Below are positions 17,202 to 24,428 of a DNA stretch of 38,956 nucleotides, piece by piece. A program made the translations under genes and the position numbers. A model generated the notes under the pieces. The model worked only from the letters and a program-made list of their open reading frames with translations, was not told the origin of the DNA and did not search any database. How positions within the stretch are numbered: the first letter of the stretch is position 1; each line of letters opens with the position of its first letter. The stretch lies in the NCBI GenBank assembly GCA_945787445.1, contig CALZHT010000018.1, positions 1 through 38,956 of the forward strand, in the 5' to 3' direction. Source of the DNA: an uncultured Desulfobulbaceae bacterium. GTDB lineage: Bacteria > Desulfobacterota > Desulfobulbia > Desulfobulbales > CALZHT01.

Positions 17202-17373
17202 GCTGGGACAAATGACAAAGGGGGCGTTCTTGCTTTATTGCTTTACGTGGTCTGATGGTAAAGGATTGGGTATCAGGATTAACAAATGGGTGTTTGAAGA
17301 TAATGCAGAATGATGAATTATGAATGAAGAATTGGGTGCGAAAGGGAAACTTCAATTATTTCCTGAGAGTCAC

Positions 17374-17431
17374 CCAGGGGTACATCGAAAACATTAAGTA
17401 TTGACATCCCGCATTAATGAAACTGAAACTG
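17374..17431 (+). repeat. 58-base direct repeat, left of toxin-antitoxin cassette
   Basis: This segment, starting CCAGGGGTACATCGAAAACA and ending AAACTGAAACTG, recurs at 18078-18135 with about 54 of 58 positions identical. The copies lie 704 bases apart and enclose the complete toxin-antitoxin unit with its promoter. A perfect 18-base palindrome, GAAACTGTATACAGTTTC at 17425-17442, straddles the right end of this copy. Confidence 0.85.
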
Positions 17432-17518
17432 TATACAGTTTCGTTTCAAAAGCCTATTTGACAGTACTGTCAATAGTATTTATAATAGTACTGCAAACAG
17501 TATTTTTTGAGGTATATT
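17425..17518 (+). promoter_or_regulatory. Consensus sigma70 promoter and operators of the toxin-antitoxin operon
   Basis: TTGACA at 17458-17463 and TATAAT at 17481-17486 are both perfect consensus hexamers with exactly 17 bases between them. ACAGTACTGT overlaps the -35 end and AGTACTG/CAGTATT forms an inverted pair just after the -10. The palindrome GAAACTGTATACAGTTTC lies upstream. Repeated dyads over a strong promoter fit autorepression by the antitoxin or the antitoxin-toxin complex, as known for Phd/YefM systems. GAGG six bases before 17519 serves as the ribosome binding site. Confidence 0.85.
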
Positions 17519-17776
17519 ATGGGTACGATAGCAGCGAATGATCTGAAGACCAGAGGCGTGGCATCGATCAGTGAACAGCTGGCCGAGGCCCCTGAAGCTA
17601 TTATCACCGTCAGAGGCAAAAGCCGCTATGTGGTGATGGACATCGAGCATTACCAGTATCTGCGGGACTGCGAACTGGAGGCCGCCCTGCTGGAAGCGCG
17701 GGAAGATGTCAAGGCCGGCAGGGTGGTTACCGAAAGCGTGGCCGACCATATAAAAAGGCTCACCAATGGCCTATAA
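17519..17776 (+). CDS. Phd/YefM-type antitoxin
   Basis: This 85-residue protein has the Phd/YefM layout. The N-terminal DNA-binding half contains NDLKTRGVASISEQLAEAPEAIITVRGKSRYVVMDIEHYQYL, and the acidic C-terminal half (ELEAALLEAREDVKAG) is expected to wrap the toxin. It would neutralise the adjacent RelE-like toxin and repress their shared promoter. The start is ATG 17519 with GAGG six bases ahead; an in-frame TTG at 17507 would lie inside the leader. The frame overlaps the toxin start by 11 bases, normal for type II pairs. The whole unit is enclosed by direct repeats, suggesting it arrived as a discrete cassette. Confidence 0.9.
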   Translation: MGTIAANDLKTRGVASISEQLAEAPEAIITVRGKSRYVVMDIEHYQYLRDCELEAALLEAREDVKAGRVVTESVADHIKRLTNGL

Positions 17777-18041
17777 GCTTATCTATCCTGAAAGCTATAT
17801 CAGGCGCGCCCGTAAATTCTTCAAACGACATCCTAACCTGCTGGATCAATACCGGAAGACCCTGGAACTCCTGGAGATCAACCCCGGTCATCCCTCTCTC
17901 CGCCTACATCCTCTGAAAGGGAAACTGGCAGGTCTACACAGTGTTTCAATTACCATCAGTTACCGAATCACTCTTGAAATGGTGATTTCCGAGCAGGAAA
18001 TAGTCCTGGTGAATATCGGCGCCCATGACGAGGTATATTAA
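17766..18041 (+). CDS. RelE/ParE-superfamily toxin
   Basis: This 91-residue basic protein has the RelE/YafQ-like fold signature: an early YPESYIRRARKFFKRHP helix, LHPLKGKLAGLHSVSITISYRI in the beta-sheet, and a terminal IVLVNIGAHDEVY strand ending in His-Asp-x-Val-Tyr. Members cleave mRNA at the ribosome or, in the ParE branch, inhibit gyrase. The YRI and GAHDEVY ending is closest to the mRNA-interferase side. It follows and overlaps the antitoxin gene. The second copy of the 58-base direct repeat begins 36 bases after its stop. The reading frame and fold-type residues look intact, so the pair is probably functional. Confidence 0.9.
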   Translation: MAYKLIYPESYIRRARKFFKRHPNLLDQYRKTLELLEINPGHPSLRLHPLKGKLAGLHSVSITISYRITLEMVISEQEIVLVNIGAHDEVY

Positions 18042-18077
18042 AGGAAGATTTCATGAGCTTTATAAAATGTTGCGGCA

Positions 18078-18135
18078 CCAGGGGTACATCGAAAACATAA
18101 TGTATTGACATCCCCCATTAATAAAACTGAAACTG
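18078..18135 (+). repeat. 58-base direct repeat, right of toxin-antitoxin cassette
   Basis: Second copy of the repeat at 17374-17431, differing at about four positions and followed, as in the first copy, by GTTTCGTTT after a short gap. It lacks the perfect palindrome: GAAACTGTATACAGTTTC is reduced to GAAACTGATCTGTTTC. It lies 116 bases upstream of the GH43 gene and carries a TTGACA hexamer that could serve that gene, though no good -10 follows. Confidence 0.85.
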
Positions 18136-18250
18136 ATCTGTTTCGTTTTTCCGCGCTACTACCTGCCTGCTGACACCATACGGCCCAAGATCTGGTTTGT
18201 ATTACTGTTTTGGTGTATCATTATCCTTATTTTTCTTTATGGATACACAA

Positions 18251-19246
18251 ATGAGCAAAAAAAACATTACGATTGTTTTACTAAGCGCCGGAGCGCTTTG
18301 CCTGCTGGGGATCATGATCCTTGCCGCCAAAGACGCCGGGGTGGGGAAAACATATACAAATCCGGTGCTGGTTGAAACCGTTACCATACAAAGGGAGAAG
18401 CCCGATAATTTTTCAGGCGTGCTCGGCATCGGGGATCCAACCGTCTTATTCCATGATGGCACGTACTACCTGTACCCGACCGGCGACAACCGCGGCTACG
18501 ATGTGTATGTATCAACCGACCTGGTCAACTGGCGGAAAGGGCTCAGGGTATTTCACTCTGCCGAACCGGGGGTCTGGGCTCCTGATGTTTTTTATAATGA
18601 CACGGACCGGCGGTTCTACCTGTACTACACGGTGAATGGGCGCATCGGCGTGGCAACCGCCGACCGGCCTGACACCGTATTCACAGACCATGGCACCTTG
18701 ATGGAAAATGCGATTGACGCCCATATGTTTGTCGATACGGACGGTCAATACTATCTCTACTATGTGCAGTATCCGGGATTCAGGATCCATGTCCAGCCCA
18801 TGGCCTCGCCGGTGCGGAAAAAGGGCAATTCTTTCCGGATCATCCAGGCAACCGATTCCTGGGAAAAGAAACACGCCGCGCTCACCGAAGCCCCCTGGAT
18901 GCTGAAGCACCGCGGCCTGTATTATCTCCTGTATTCGGCCAGCGGCGCCGACAGCCAGGATTACGCCATCGGCTATGCCACTGCCGAAAGTCCGGTCGGA
19001 CCTTTTACGAAATACCCAGGCAATCCCTTTATCAAAAAGGGCGGCAATATCTTTGGCCCGGGACATTGCAGCGTTACAAAAACCGGCGATGGACAGCTAT
19101 GGATGGTGTACCATCAGCAGAAAAACGGCACGCGGGGCTGGAACCGCATCATCTGCATCGATCCACTCCGGTTTGATGACCAGGGGGTCCTGCAGGGTAA
19201 AGCCACCCGGGGACTGCCACTGCCTGTTCCCAAGGTTACAGGGTAA
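18251..19246 (+). CDS. Membrane-anchored glycoside hydrolase, family 43-like
   Basis: This 331-residue protein has an uncleaved-looking N-terminal membrane segment (about 6-25) followed by a five-bladed beta-propeller of the GH43 type. The three catalytic acids can be placed: general base D62 in GIGDPTVLF, pKa-modulating D156 in NAIDAHMFV, and general acid E213 in ALTEAPWML. Blade motifs such as YYLYPTG, FYLYYTV and YYLLYSAS recur. The family hydrolyses arabinan, xylan side chains or galactan; the substrate cannot be read from sequence. I chose ATG 18251 with GGA at suitable spacing; ATG 18239 in frame is an alternative. No transporter or other polysaccharide genes are adjacent. A 65-base palindromic repeat starts two bases after the stop. 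Confidence 0.88.
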   Translation: MSKKNITIVLLSAGALCLLGIMILAAKDAGVGKTYTNPVLVETVTIQREKPDNFSGVLGIGDPTVLFHDGTYYLYPTGDNRGYDVYVSTDLVNWRKGLRVFHSAEPGVWAPDVFYNDTDRRFYLYYTVNGRIGVATADRPDTVFTDHGTLMENAIDAHMFVDTDGQYYLYYVQYPGFRIHVQPMASPVRKKGNSFRIIQATDSWEKKHAALTEAPWMLKHRGLYYLLYSASGADSQDYAIGYATAESPVGPFTKYPGNPFIKKGGNIFGPGHCSVTKTGDGQLWMVYHQQKNGTRGWNRIICIDPLRFDDQGVLQGKATRGLPLPVPKVTG

Positions 19247-19248
19247 AT

Positions 19249-19313
19249 AGTTTCCGAATTGGAAACAACTTGTTCCAGCATCCGGAAAGTTACAGACTTT
19301 GCGGATGGGAACT
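19249..19313 (-). repeat. 65-base palindromic element, copy a
   Basis: Read on the minus strand this element begins AGTTCCCATCCGCAAAGTC and ends TTCGGAAACT. A 65-base copy lies at 33021-33085 (about 80% identical by eye) and a half copy at 37267. The ends AGTTCCC and GGAAACT form short terminal inverted repeats, and TTTCC/GGAAA forms an inner hairpin. It starts two bases after the GH43 stop codon. The following 19314-19576 interval carries a further small hairpin (CGATCGTT/AACGAT near 19353) and no gene. Confidence 0.8.
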
Positions 19314-19576
19314 AATTAAGCAAGGGTTTACCAAGTCTGTCTGTCAATCATCGATCGTTTTGTTGAACGATAATCGTCAGCAGTTGAGTATACGGACAAC
19401 GGTCCGACGGGCCAAGGGGAAAAACATAAAACAATAAGCAGGTATCCGATCCCTCTCTTTTTCATTTCTGCATCGAACACCTCCTCTGCTATAGTACAAA
19501 TATCTTGGTTTTCGTCAAACAGGTGTTCCCTCAACCTGATCCTTAAATTTTCGAGCATGAAAAGGAGGTTTCTCCC

Positions 19577-20401
19577 ATGATCCAGTTCAGGATAGACGAG
19601 GAGCGCTGCATCCAGTGCGGCGAATGCGCAGAAGATTGCCCGGCCGAAGTCATAGCAATGGATGACTTCCCGAAGATCATTAATGAAGATGGGTGCTACC
19701 GATGCCAGCACTGTCTTGCCGTGTGCCCGACAGGGGCGGTGTCGATCCTTGGCCGGAATCCTGATGCGAGTATCGCGCTGGAGGGAAATATGCCGGACCC
19801 GGGCAGACTGGAGACGTTGATCAAAGGCCGCAGATCGGTGCGCCGCTACACCGGCGAGAACCTGGACCAGGCCTTGATCGATGAACTGCTGGAAATCGCC
19901 TGGCATGCACCCACCGGCGTCAACAACCAGTCTGTGTTGTTCACCGTGGTCAGGGATGGCGAGGTCATGGACAGTTTGCGGGAAGAGGTAATGGCCCGGC
20001 TCGCTGAAAAACAGGATGCCGGTGGTTTTCCGGAAGGTTTCGTCGGGCAGTACCTAAGCGCGGCGGTCAATGGGTGGCAGGAGGAGGGCAGGGATATCAT
20101 TTTCCGGGGCGCTCCCCACCTTCTCATAGCCAGTGCGCCGAAAAACTCTCCCTGTCCAGTGCAGGACACCCACATTGCCCTGACCACCTTCCAGTTGATG
20201 GCGCATGCCCGCGGGGTTGGCACAGTCTGGGACGGGATATTCATGATGGCCCTTGCCGTTTGTCCAGATCTGACCGCGTTCCTCGGAATCCCAGCAGATC
20301 ATCTCATAGGGTATGCCATGGCTTTTGGCGAGCCGGCGGTGGAATACCATCGGACCGTGCAACGGGGCCCGGCCCTGGTGAATGTGGTCCGAAAAAAATA
20401 A
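19577..20401 (+). CDS. Ferredoxin-nitroreductase fusion protein
   Basis: This 274-residue cytoplasmic protein joins a two-cluster ferredoxin domain to an FMN-dependent nitroreductase domain. Cysteines C11, C14, C17, C21 and C40, C43, C46, C50 fit two [4Fe-4S] sites. The nitroreductase part starts near residue 80 with KGRRSVRRYTGENLDQALIDELLEIAWHAPTGVNNQ, where RRS and the PTG-N-Q stretch bind FMN phosphate and ring, and ends with GYAMAFGEPAVEYHRTVQR. Such fusions are common in anaerobes and probably reduce their substrate with ferredoxin-level electrons; the substrate is unknown. AAAGGAGG lies ten bases before the start. It stands alone between two repeat elements. Confidence 0.93.
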   Translation: MIQFRIDEERCIQCGECAEDCPAEVIAMDDFPKIINEDGCYRCQHCLAVCPTGAVSILGRNPDASIALEGNMPDPGRLETLIKGRRSVRRYTGENLDQALIDELLEIAWHAPTGVNNQSVLFTVVRDGEVMDSLREEVMARLAEKQDAGGFPEGFVGQYLSAAVNGWQEEGRDIIFRGAPHLLIASAPKNSPCPVQDTHIALTTFQLMAHARGVGTVWDGIFMMALAVCPDLTAFLGIPADHLIGYAMAFGEPAVEYHRTVQRGPALVNVVRKK

Positions 20402-20491
20402 CGTTGCGGATCACCGCATCCACTGTTTTTCGGTCTGCGATAAATTCCTGATAGGTCTGTCCTGCTCTTAATCCTTGTGGTGCACTTTGAA

Positions 20492-20638
20492 CTATACATA
20501 ACGCAAAAAGTCCTATCCATCCTGCCATGCTGCGTCACTCGCTGCGGTGCCTGCTCAGCCCGCTACAGCGGGACTCCGCCGGCTCCTCGCTCGTTCCTTG
20601 CCTGTTCAATCGGCAAGAACTTTTTGCGTCATGTATAG
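20492..20638. repeat. MITE-like element with terminal inverted repeats, copy A
   Basis: This 147-base element starts CTATACATAACGCAAAAAGT and ends, on the other strand, CTATACATGACGCAAAAAGT, giving 20-base inverted ends with one mismatch. The GC-rich core includes the hairpin CCCGCTACAGCGGG followed by ACTCCGCCGGCTCCTCGCTC. The same core is found inverted at 23650-23811. No coding capacity and no clear target-site duplication were seen. Confidence 0.82.
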
Positions 20639-20670
20639 AATTTACCTGTCTGGCTTGGAAATTTATACGG

Positions 20671-22365
20671 TCACCCAGACCTTTTAAGTGAATATTTCAC
20701 CCCTTTCCACTCGAAATCATCTTGCTGCCTTTCATTGAGAACTTGACGGGCATATTCGGCCACAATGCCCTCCTCAACGAGAAGGTCACACAGGTCCCCA
20801 TCCAGGTGTCCGTCTTTAGCCATAAATCCCATTATTTTCATGGACTCGGATAAAAGCTTCCCCTCTTTATATGGCCTGTCAGCAGAGGTGAGAGCCTCGA
20901 ACACATCTGCTACCGCCAGAATTCGTGCCTGCAGGGGGATGTCATCGCCATTGATAGCCCGGGGATAGCCGCTGCCGTCAAGTTTTTCATGATGCATGCC
21001 GGCATAGAGGGGCACATGTCTCAATTTTTTGGGAAAGGGCAGTTTCTGCAGCATCTTTATGGTCAGATTGACATGGTTGTTGATGACATCTCGCTCTTCT
21101 GCATTGAGTGTTCCCTTGCGGATGGTCAGATTTTCCACTTCATCCTCACTCAAGAGCGGCAAGACCTCGCCGTTGACCTGTAAGGTAAGACCGGAAACCT
21201 CCTTAATTTTCGCTACACTTTCATCGGGTAAAAACTCGCCGCCCATATTGGCATTTTCAAGAAATCCAAGGAGTTCATCGAGTCCGGCAGGTTCATGAAA
21301 ATCCTGCGTTTCGTAATCAGCGCCGCTGTTTCGTGCCAGTGTTTCCTGTAACCGTTTGATCTCCGCATCCCTTTTCAGAATTTCCACCCGATAGCGGATA
21401 AGCTCGATGCGGTCGAATATGGTTTGCAGTTTGGAGGCCTTGTCGACAATACATTCCGGCGTGGTGATTTTACCCACGTCATGCATCCAGGCCGCCATAC
21501 GAAGCTCCGCCATTTCATCGTCACTGAACCGCTTGCCGCCAAACATACCCGAAGGATTGTCGTTAATCTTGCGGGCGATTGTTTCGGCAAGTTCCGCCAC
21601 TCGCAGAATATGCCCGGCCGTGTAAGGGGATTTTTCATCAATGGCGTCGGCAATGGTTTGCACAAATGCGTTCAACAATTCTTCAAGGCCCTTGATCAAC
21701 CGCATGTTGGTTACGGCAATCGCAGCCTGTGATGCAAGGCTCGTAATAATTTCTATCTCATGCTCCGGAAAAGCAATGACCTTGCCGACGCTGCGGTCGC
21801 GGACATTGAGAAGCTGCAACACCCCGATAACCTCATCCTCATGGTTGCGCATCGGAATGACCAGCATGGATTCTGAACGATATCCCGTCTGGGCGTCAAA
21901 CTCCTTGGTACCATGAAAATCATAACCCTTAGCGCTATAGACATCGGGGATGTTGATGGCTTGGCCGGTTAAGGCGCAATGGGCACATACATTCTGGTGG
22001 TTTTCGGAACCATCACGATTCAGTAAGGGAATGGAGGGCCAGGTTATTTTTTCATGGGTGCCGCCCTTCTGCATATCAAGGGTATCGTTCTGCACAATGG
22101 AAAAATCGAGAACCTCCTCCCTCTCCCTCTTAATATAAAGGGTGCCGCCGTCGGCATTGGTGAAGCGCCTGGCTTCACTGACTATCATCTCCAGAAGCCG
22201 ATCCAATTTTTTCTCAGCGGAAAGAGCAAGGCCGATCTTGACAAGTTCATGGATATGCAGCATCTGCCCTTCGGAAAAGGTCCGGAGTTCATCCACCGTC
22301 TTTTTCAGCAATGTATTGCTGGCAGGGTGCTCACTGTAGGCTTGATCGTCCTGAGAATCAGTCAT
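20671..22365 (-). CDS. GAF-HD-GYP phosphodiesterase (c-di-GMP type)
   Basis: This 564-residue cytoplasmic protein has a GAF sensor domain at about 40-225 and an HD-GYP domain from about 230. The HD pair lies at 295-296 (MHDVGKI) and the second motif, HHEKLDGSGYP, at 458-468, followed by ADVFEALTSADRPYK. Catalytic HD-GYP proteins hydrolyse cyclic di-GMP. An insert of more than 100 mostly charged residues separates HDVGK from HHE, longer than in minimal HD-GYP domains; similar long forms are known in this class. The start at 22365 (MTDSQ) has GAGG six bases upstream and is preferred over 22386. It stands alone on the minus strand, so the signal sensed by GAF is unknown. Confidence 0.93.
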   Translation of the reverse strand: MTDSQDDQAYSEHPASNTLLKKTVDELRTFSEGQMLHIHELVKIGLALSAEKKLDRLLEMIVSEARRFTNADGGTLYIKREREEVLDFSIVQNDTLDMQKGGTHEKITWPSIPLLNRDGSENHQNVCAHCALTGQAINIPDVYSAKGYDFHGTKEFDAQTGYRSESMLVIPMRNHEDEVIGVLQLLNVRDRSVGKVIAFPEHEIEIITSLASQAAIAVTNMRLIKGLEELLNAFVQTIADAIDEKSPYTAGHILRVAELAETIARKINDNPSGMFGGKRFSDDEMAELRMAAWMHDVGKITTPECIVDKASKLQTIFDRIELIRYRVEILKRDAEIKRLQETLARNSGADYETQDFHEPAGLDELLGFLENANMGGEFLPDESVAKIKEVSGLTLQVNGEVLPLLSEDEVENLTIRKGTLNAEERDVINNHVNLTIKMLQKLPFPKKLRHVPLYAGMHHEKLDGSGYPRAINGDDIPLQARILAVADVFEALTSADRPYKEGKLLSESMKIMGFMAKDGHLDGDLCDLLVEEGIVAEYARQVLNERQQDDFEWKGVKYSLKRSG

Positions 22366-22884
22366 GTCTTGCCTCGCGATTGGCAAATGAATAAGTATAT
22401 AATAACGACTCTACCGCATTTCGATTTCTACCACAAACTCCTTTACCTTTGGAGACAAATCTGAATTACTTGAAAAAGGTCAAAAAATAGCCTAATTTCA
22501 GAACACCTAGCCTCGAAATGTAATTTCAGGAAGTTTCAATCGGTAAAGTGCCTAAAGTTGGAAATACAAAAAGCTGGAATCACCCCAAGACTTTTGACCC
22601 CAAAGGATTTTTTCAGTAATATTGAAATGGGCAAGAGAAGCCAATGAAATGCACTACCGGTGCAGAAAAAGTCGAGGCGAATTTACTCGGTTGAGAAGTG
22701 GTAACTCCGAACCGCCAAAAAAGAAGGAAATTACTGGCAATTTTCAACTCCATAGGAGAAGAATCTTAACTTTAGGCATGTTAGCTCACTTTAGGTAATT
22801 TAGTCACATTTAGGGGCTTAAACATATCCCATATTATGACAAAACTTCTTGAGTCAGGTTGTCTGAATTTTTTTGTTACTATCC
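22366..22884. other. Gene-free stretch with inverted and tandem repeat signals
   Basis: No convincing gene lies here. TGCCTAAAGTT at 22549-22559 is repeated in inverse orientation at 22768-22778, 219 bases away. The right copy is the first of three 19-base tandem units (starting 22768, 22787 and 22806), each with a TTTAGG core. Short reading frames between the two ends show nothing I can name. The arrangement resembles the multi-repeat ends of some transposons, so the stretch may be a decayed element. Confidence 0.5.
22768..22824 (+). repeat. Three tandem 19-base TTTAGG repeats
   Basis: Units begin AACTTTAGGCATGTTAG, CACTTTAGGTAATTTAG and ACATTTAGGGGCTTAA, with exact 19-base periodicity and a conserved TTTAGG core. 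They could be transposase or repressor binding sites. They lie 60-115 bases before the DUF3047 gene, so a regulatory role for that gene is also possible. Confidence 0.6.
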
Positions 22885-23547
22885 ATGTTTAACTTATCTC
22901 TGCCCAAAATATTTTTGATATTCTTATTCCTGTCATGTGTCCTCTTCTCATTTATGGTTGATGCCAACCATTTAACCCTTATAGACAACTTCGAAAATGG
23001 CATGAGCCCCCGCTGGGAGACAAAATCCTTTGCCGGAGTAACGGATTATACTGTGGTCAGAGAGGGTGACCGTTCATATCTCAAAGCCACAAGCAAGGCT
23101 GCCGCCTCAGGGCTATTCTATAAAATTAAGTACGATCCCCAGAAAAAGCCGCTGCTCACCTGGAGCTGGAAGGTGGAGAACATCCTCTCCGAGGGAGATG
23201 CCCGCTCAAAAAAAGGCGACGACTACCCTGCCAGAATCTATGTGGTATTCCCTTCCCTGTTCTTCTGGAACACCAAAGTGTTGAACTATATCTGGGCCAA
23301 TAAACTCCCAAAGGGCGAAGCAGTTCACAGTTCGTTTACATCAAATTCCGTAATGATAGCAGTGCAAAGCGGTGAAGACCTTGCAGGCGAATGGGTCATA
23401 GAAACACGGAATATATATAAGGATTACATCCGCAATTTCGGCAAGGAACCTCCTGCAGTTGGAGCCATTGCCATCATGACCGATACGGACAATACCGGTC
23501 AGGAAGCGACAGCCTATTACGGACCCATCAGCATTGGCACAGAATAA
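22885..23547 (+). CDS. Exported DUF3047-family protein
   Basis: This 220-residue protein has a strongly hydrophobic N-terminal signal (LPKIFLIFLFLSCVLFSFMV) and a beta-rich body that fits DUF3047: DNFENGMSPRWETKSFAGVTDYTVVREGDRSYLKA at the start, then PLLTWSWKVENIL, KGDDYPARIYVVFP, and VGAIAIMTDTDNTGQEATAYYGPI near the end. The fold is probably a carbohydrate-binding-like jelly roll, but no function is established for the family that I can state. The ATG at 22885 is chosen although the ribosome binding site is poor; TTG 22873 is the in-frame alternative. A stem-loop at 23560-23581 follows the stop. Confidence 0.82.
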   Translation: MFNLSLPKIFLIFLFLSCVLFSFMVDANHLTLIDNFENGMSPRWETKSFAGVTDYTVVREGDRSYLKATSKAAASGLFYKIKYDPQKKPLLTWSWKVENILSEGDARSKKGDDYPARIYVVFPSLFFWNTKVLNYIWANKLPKGEAVHSSFTSNSVMIAVQSGEDLAGEWVIETRNIYKDYIRNFGKEPPAVGAIAIMTDTDNTGQEATAYYGPISIGTE

Positions 23548-23559
23548 AATAAGCTTTAA

Positions 23560-23581
23560 TGGGACATAAAATTTTATCCCA
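23560..23581. terminator. Stem-loop after the DUF3047 gene
   Basis: TGGGACATAAAATTTTATCCCA is almost a perfect palindrome, 13 bases after the stop. It has no following U-run, so it may protect the mRNA end rather than terminate transcription. Confidence 0.4.
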
Positions 23582-23649
23582 ATGACCAAGCAAGATATTT
23601 GACTTGCTTGCTGTATAATGCTACGTTATAGGCCAAATCTTTATGACAT

Positions 23650-23811
23650 TATACATAGCGACATAAGTTCGAGGCACCCAGCCAGGCAAGCGCCCTGCGG
23701 GCATAAAGAACGAGCGAGGAGCCGGCGGAGTCCCGCTGTAGCGGGATGAGCAGGCAGCACAGCAAGTGACAAAGTGTGATGGGATTTATTGACTTAGGAC
23801 GTTGTGTATAG
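23650..23811. repeat. MITE-like element, copy B (inverted relative to copy A)
   Basis: This 162-base element has diverged ends, TATACATAGCGACATAAGTT on the left and CTATACACAACGTCCTAAGT on the right read inward. Its core carries the reverse complement of the copy A core: GAGCGAGGAGCCGGCGGAGT then CCCGCTGTAGCGGG, about 40 bases with a single mismatch. It fills most of the 23548-23867 gap. The SH3-domain gene's leader begins within its right end. Confidence 0.8.
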
Positions 23812-23867
23812 CTTTCATTTCGGGCATTAAAAAGAAAGAGATTTATAAAATAATAGGGGGAATCAGC

Positions 23868-24338
23868 ATGGATAAACTGAACATTCTTCGTAGAGCTTTG
23901 GGACTGGCAGTCGGCTTTACCCTGCTTTTCTTTGCAGTCTCAACCCATGCCGGAGAATATGTCAGTGTTAAGAAAGATGGAATAAATATCCGCTCCGGGC
24001 CCAGTACAAAGCATGAGATACTCTGGGAGGTTTTTAAAAATTTTCCTCTCGAGGTCGTCAAACGTGAAGGGAAATGGTCTCAGACCATGGATTTTGAAGG
24101 AGATAAAGGCTGGGTCTATTCTTCTCTTCTTTCCTCAAACAAAACAGTGATCATCAAAGTAAAGACGGCCAACATGCGATCCGGCCCTGGCAAGGATTAT
24201 GAAATTGTCGCCACCGTGAAATACGGCGTGGTCTTTAAGCCCCTTAAAAAAGAGGGCTCATGGGTGCAAGTAAAGCATGACGACGGCACCAGCGGCTGGA
24301 TGTTCAAAGACCTGATCTGGCCCAGCAATCCAATTTAA
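23868..24338 (+). CDS. Exported protein with two bacterial SH3 domains
   Basis: This 156-residue protein has a typical cleavable signal peptide (positively charged start, hydrophobic LGLAVGFTLLFFAV, predicted cut after STHA) and two SH3b repeats. The first (about 30-88) reads YVSVKKDGINIRSGPSTKHEILWEV to KGWVYSSLL. The second (about 93-152) reads VIIKVKTANMRSGPGKDYEIVATV to SGWMFKDLIW. SH3b domains usually bind peptidoglycan or periplasmic partners. The start at 23868 is supported by AGGGGG seven bases upstream; an in-frame start at 23802 would lie inside the repeat element. It converges with the helicase gene. No enzymatic domain accompanies the repeats. Confidence 0.9.
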   Translation: MDKLNILRRALGLAVGFTLLFFAVSTHAGEYVSVKKDGINIRSGPSTKHEILWEVFKNFPLEVVKREGKWSQTMDFEGDKGWVYSSLLSSNKTVIIKVKTANMRSGPGKDYEIVATVKYGVVFKPLKKEGSWVQVKHDDGTSGWMFKDLIWPSNPI

Positions 24339-24428
24339 TTATTACATTGTGCCTTTGAGCCTAAAAGCCATGCACCTTTTGATGGTTGAGCCGCTTGCCC
24401 CTTATCCGGCAAAGGGAAACGCCCCTAT

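Noticed and set aside
17089-17355. 88-codon minus-strand frame upstream of the LOG gene
   Set aside because: It overlaps the terminator hairpin and has low-complexity composition; no start signal.
22768-22824. CRISPR array
   Set aside because: Only three 19-base units with no separate spacers and no cas genes.
20492-23811. Composite transposon carrying HD-GYP and DUF3047 genes
   Set aside because: The flanking elements are small, non-coding and unequally diverged; no transposase is present and no target duplication is seen.
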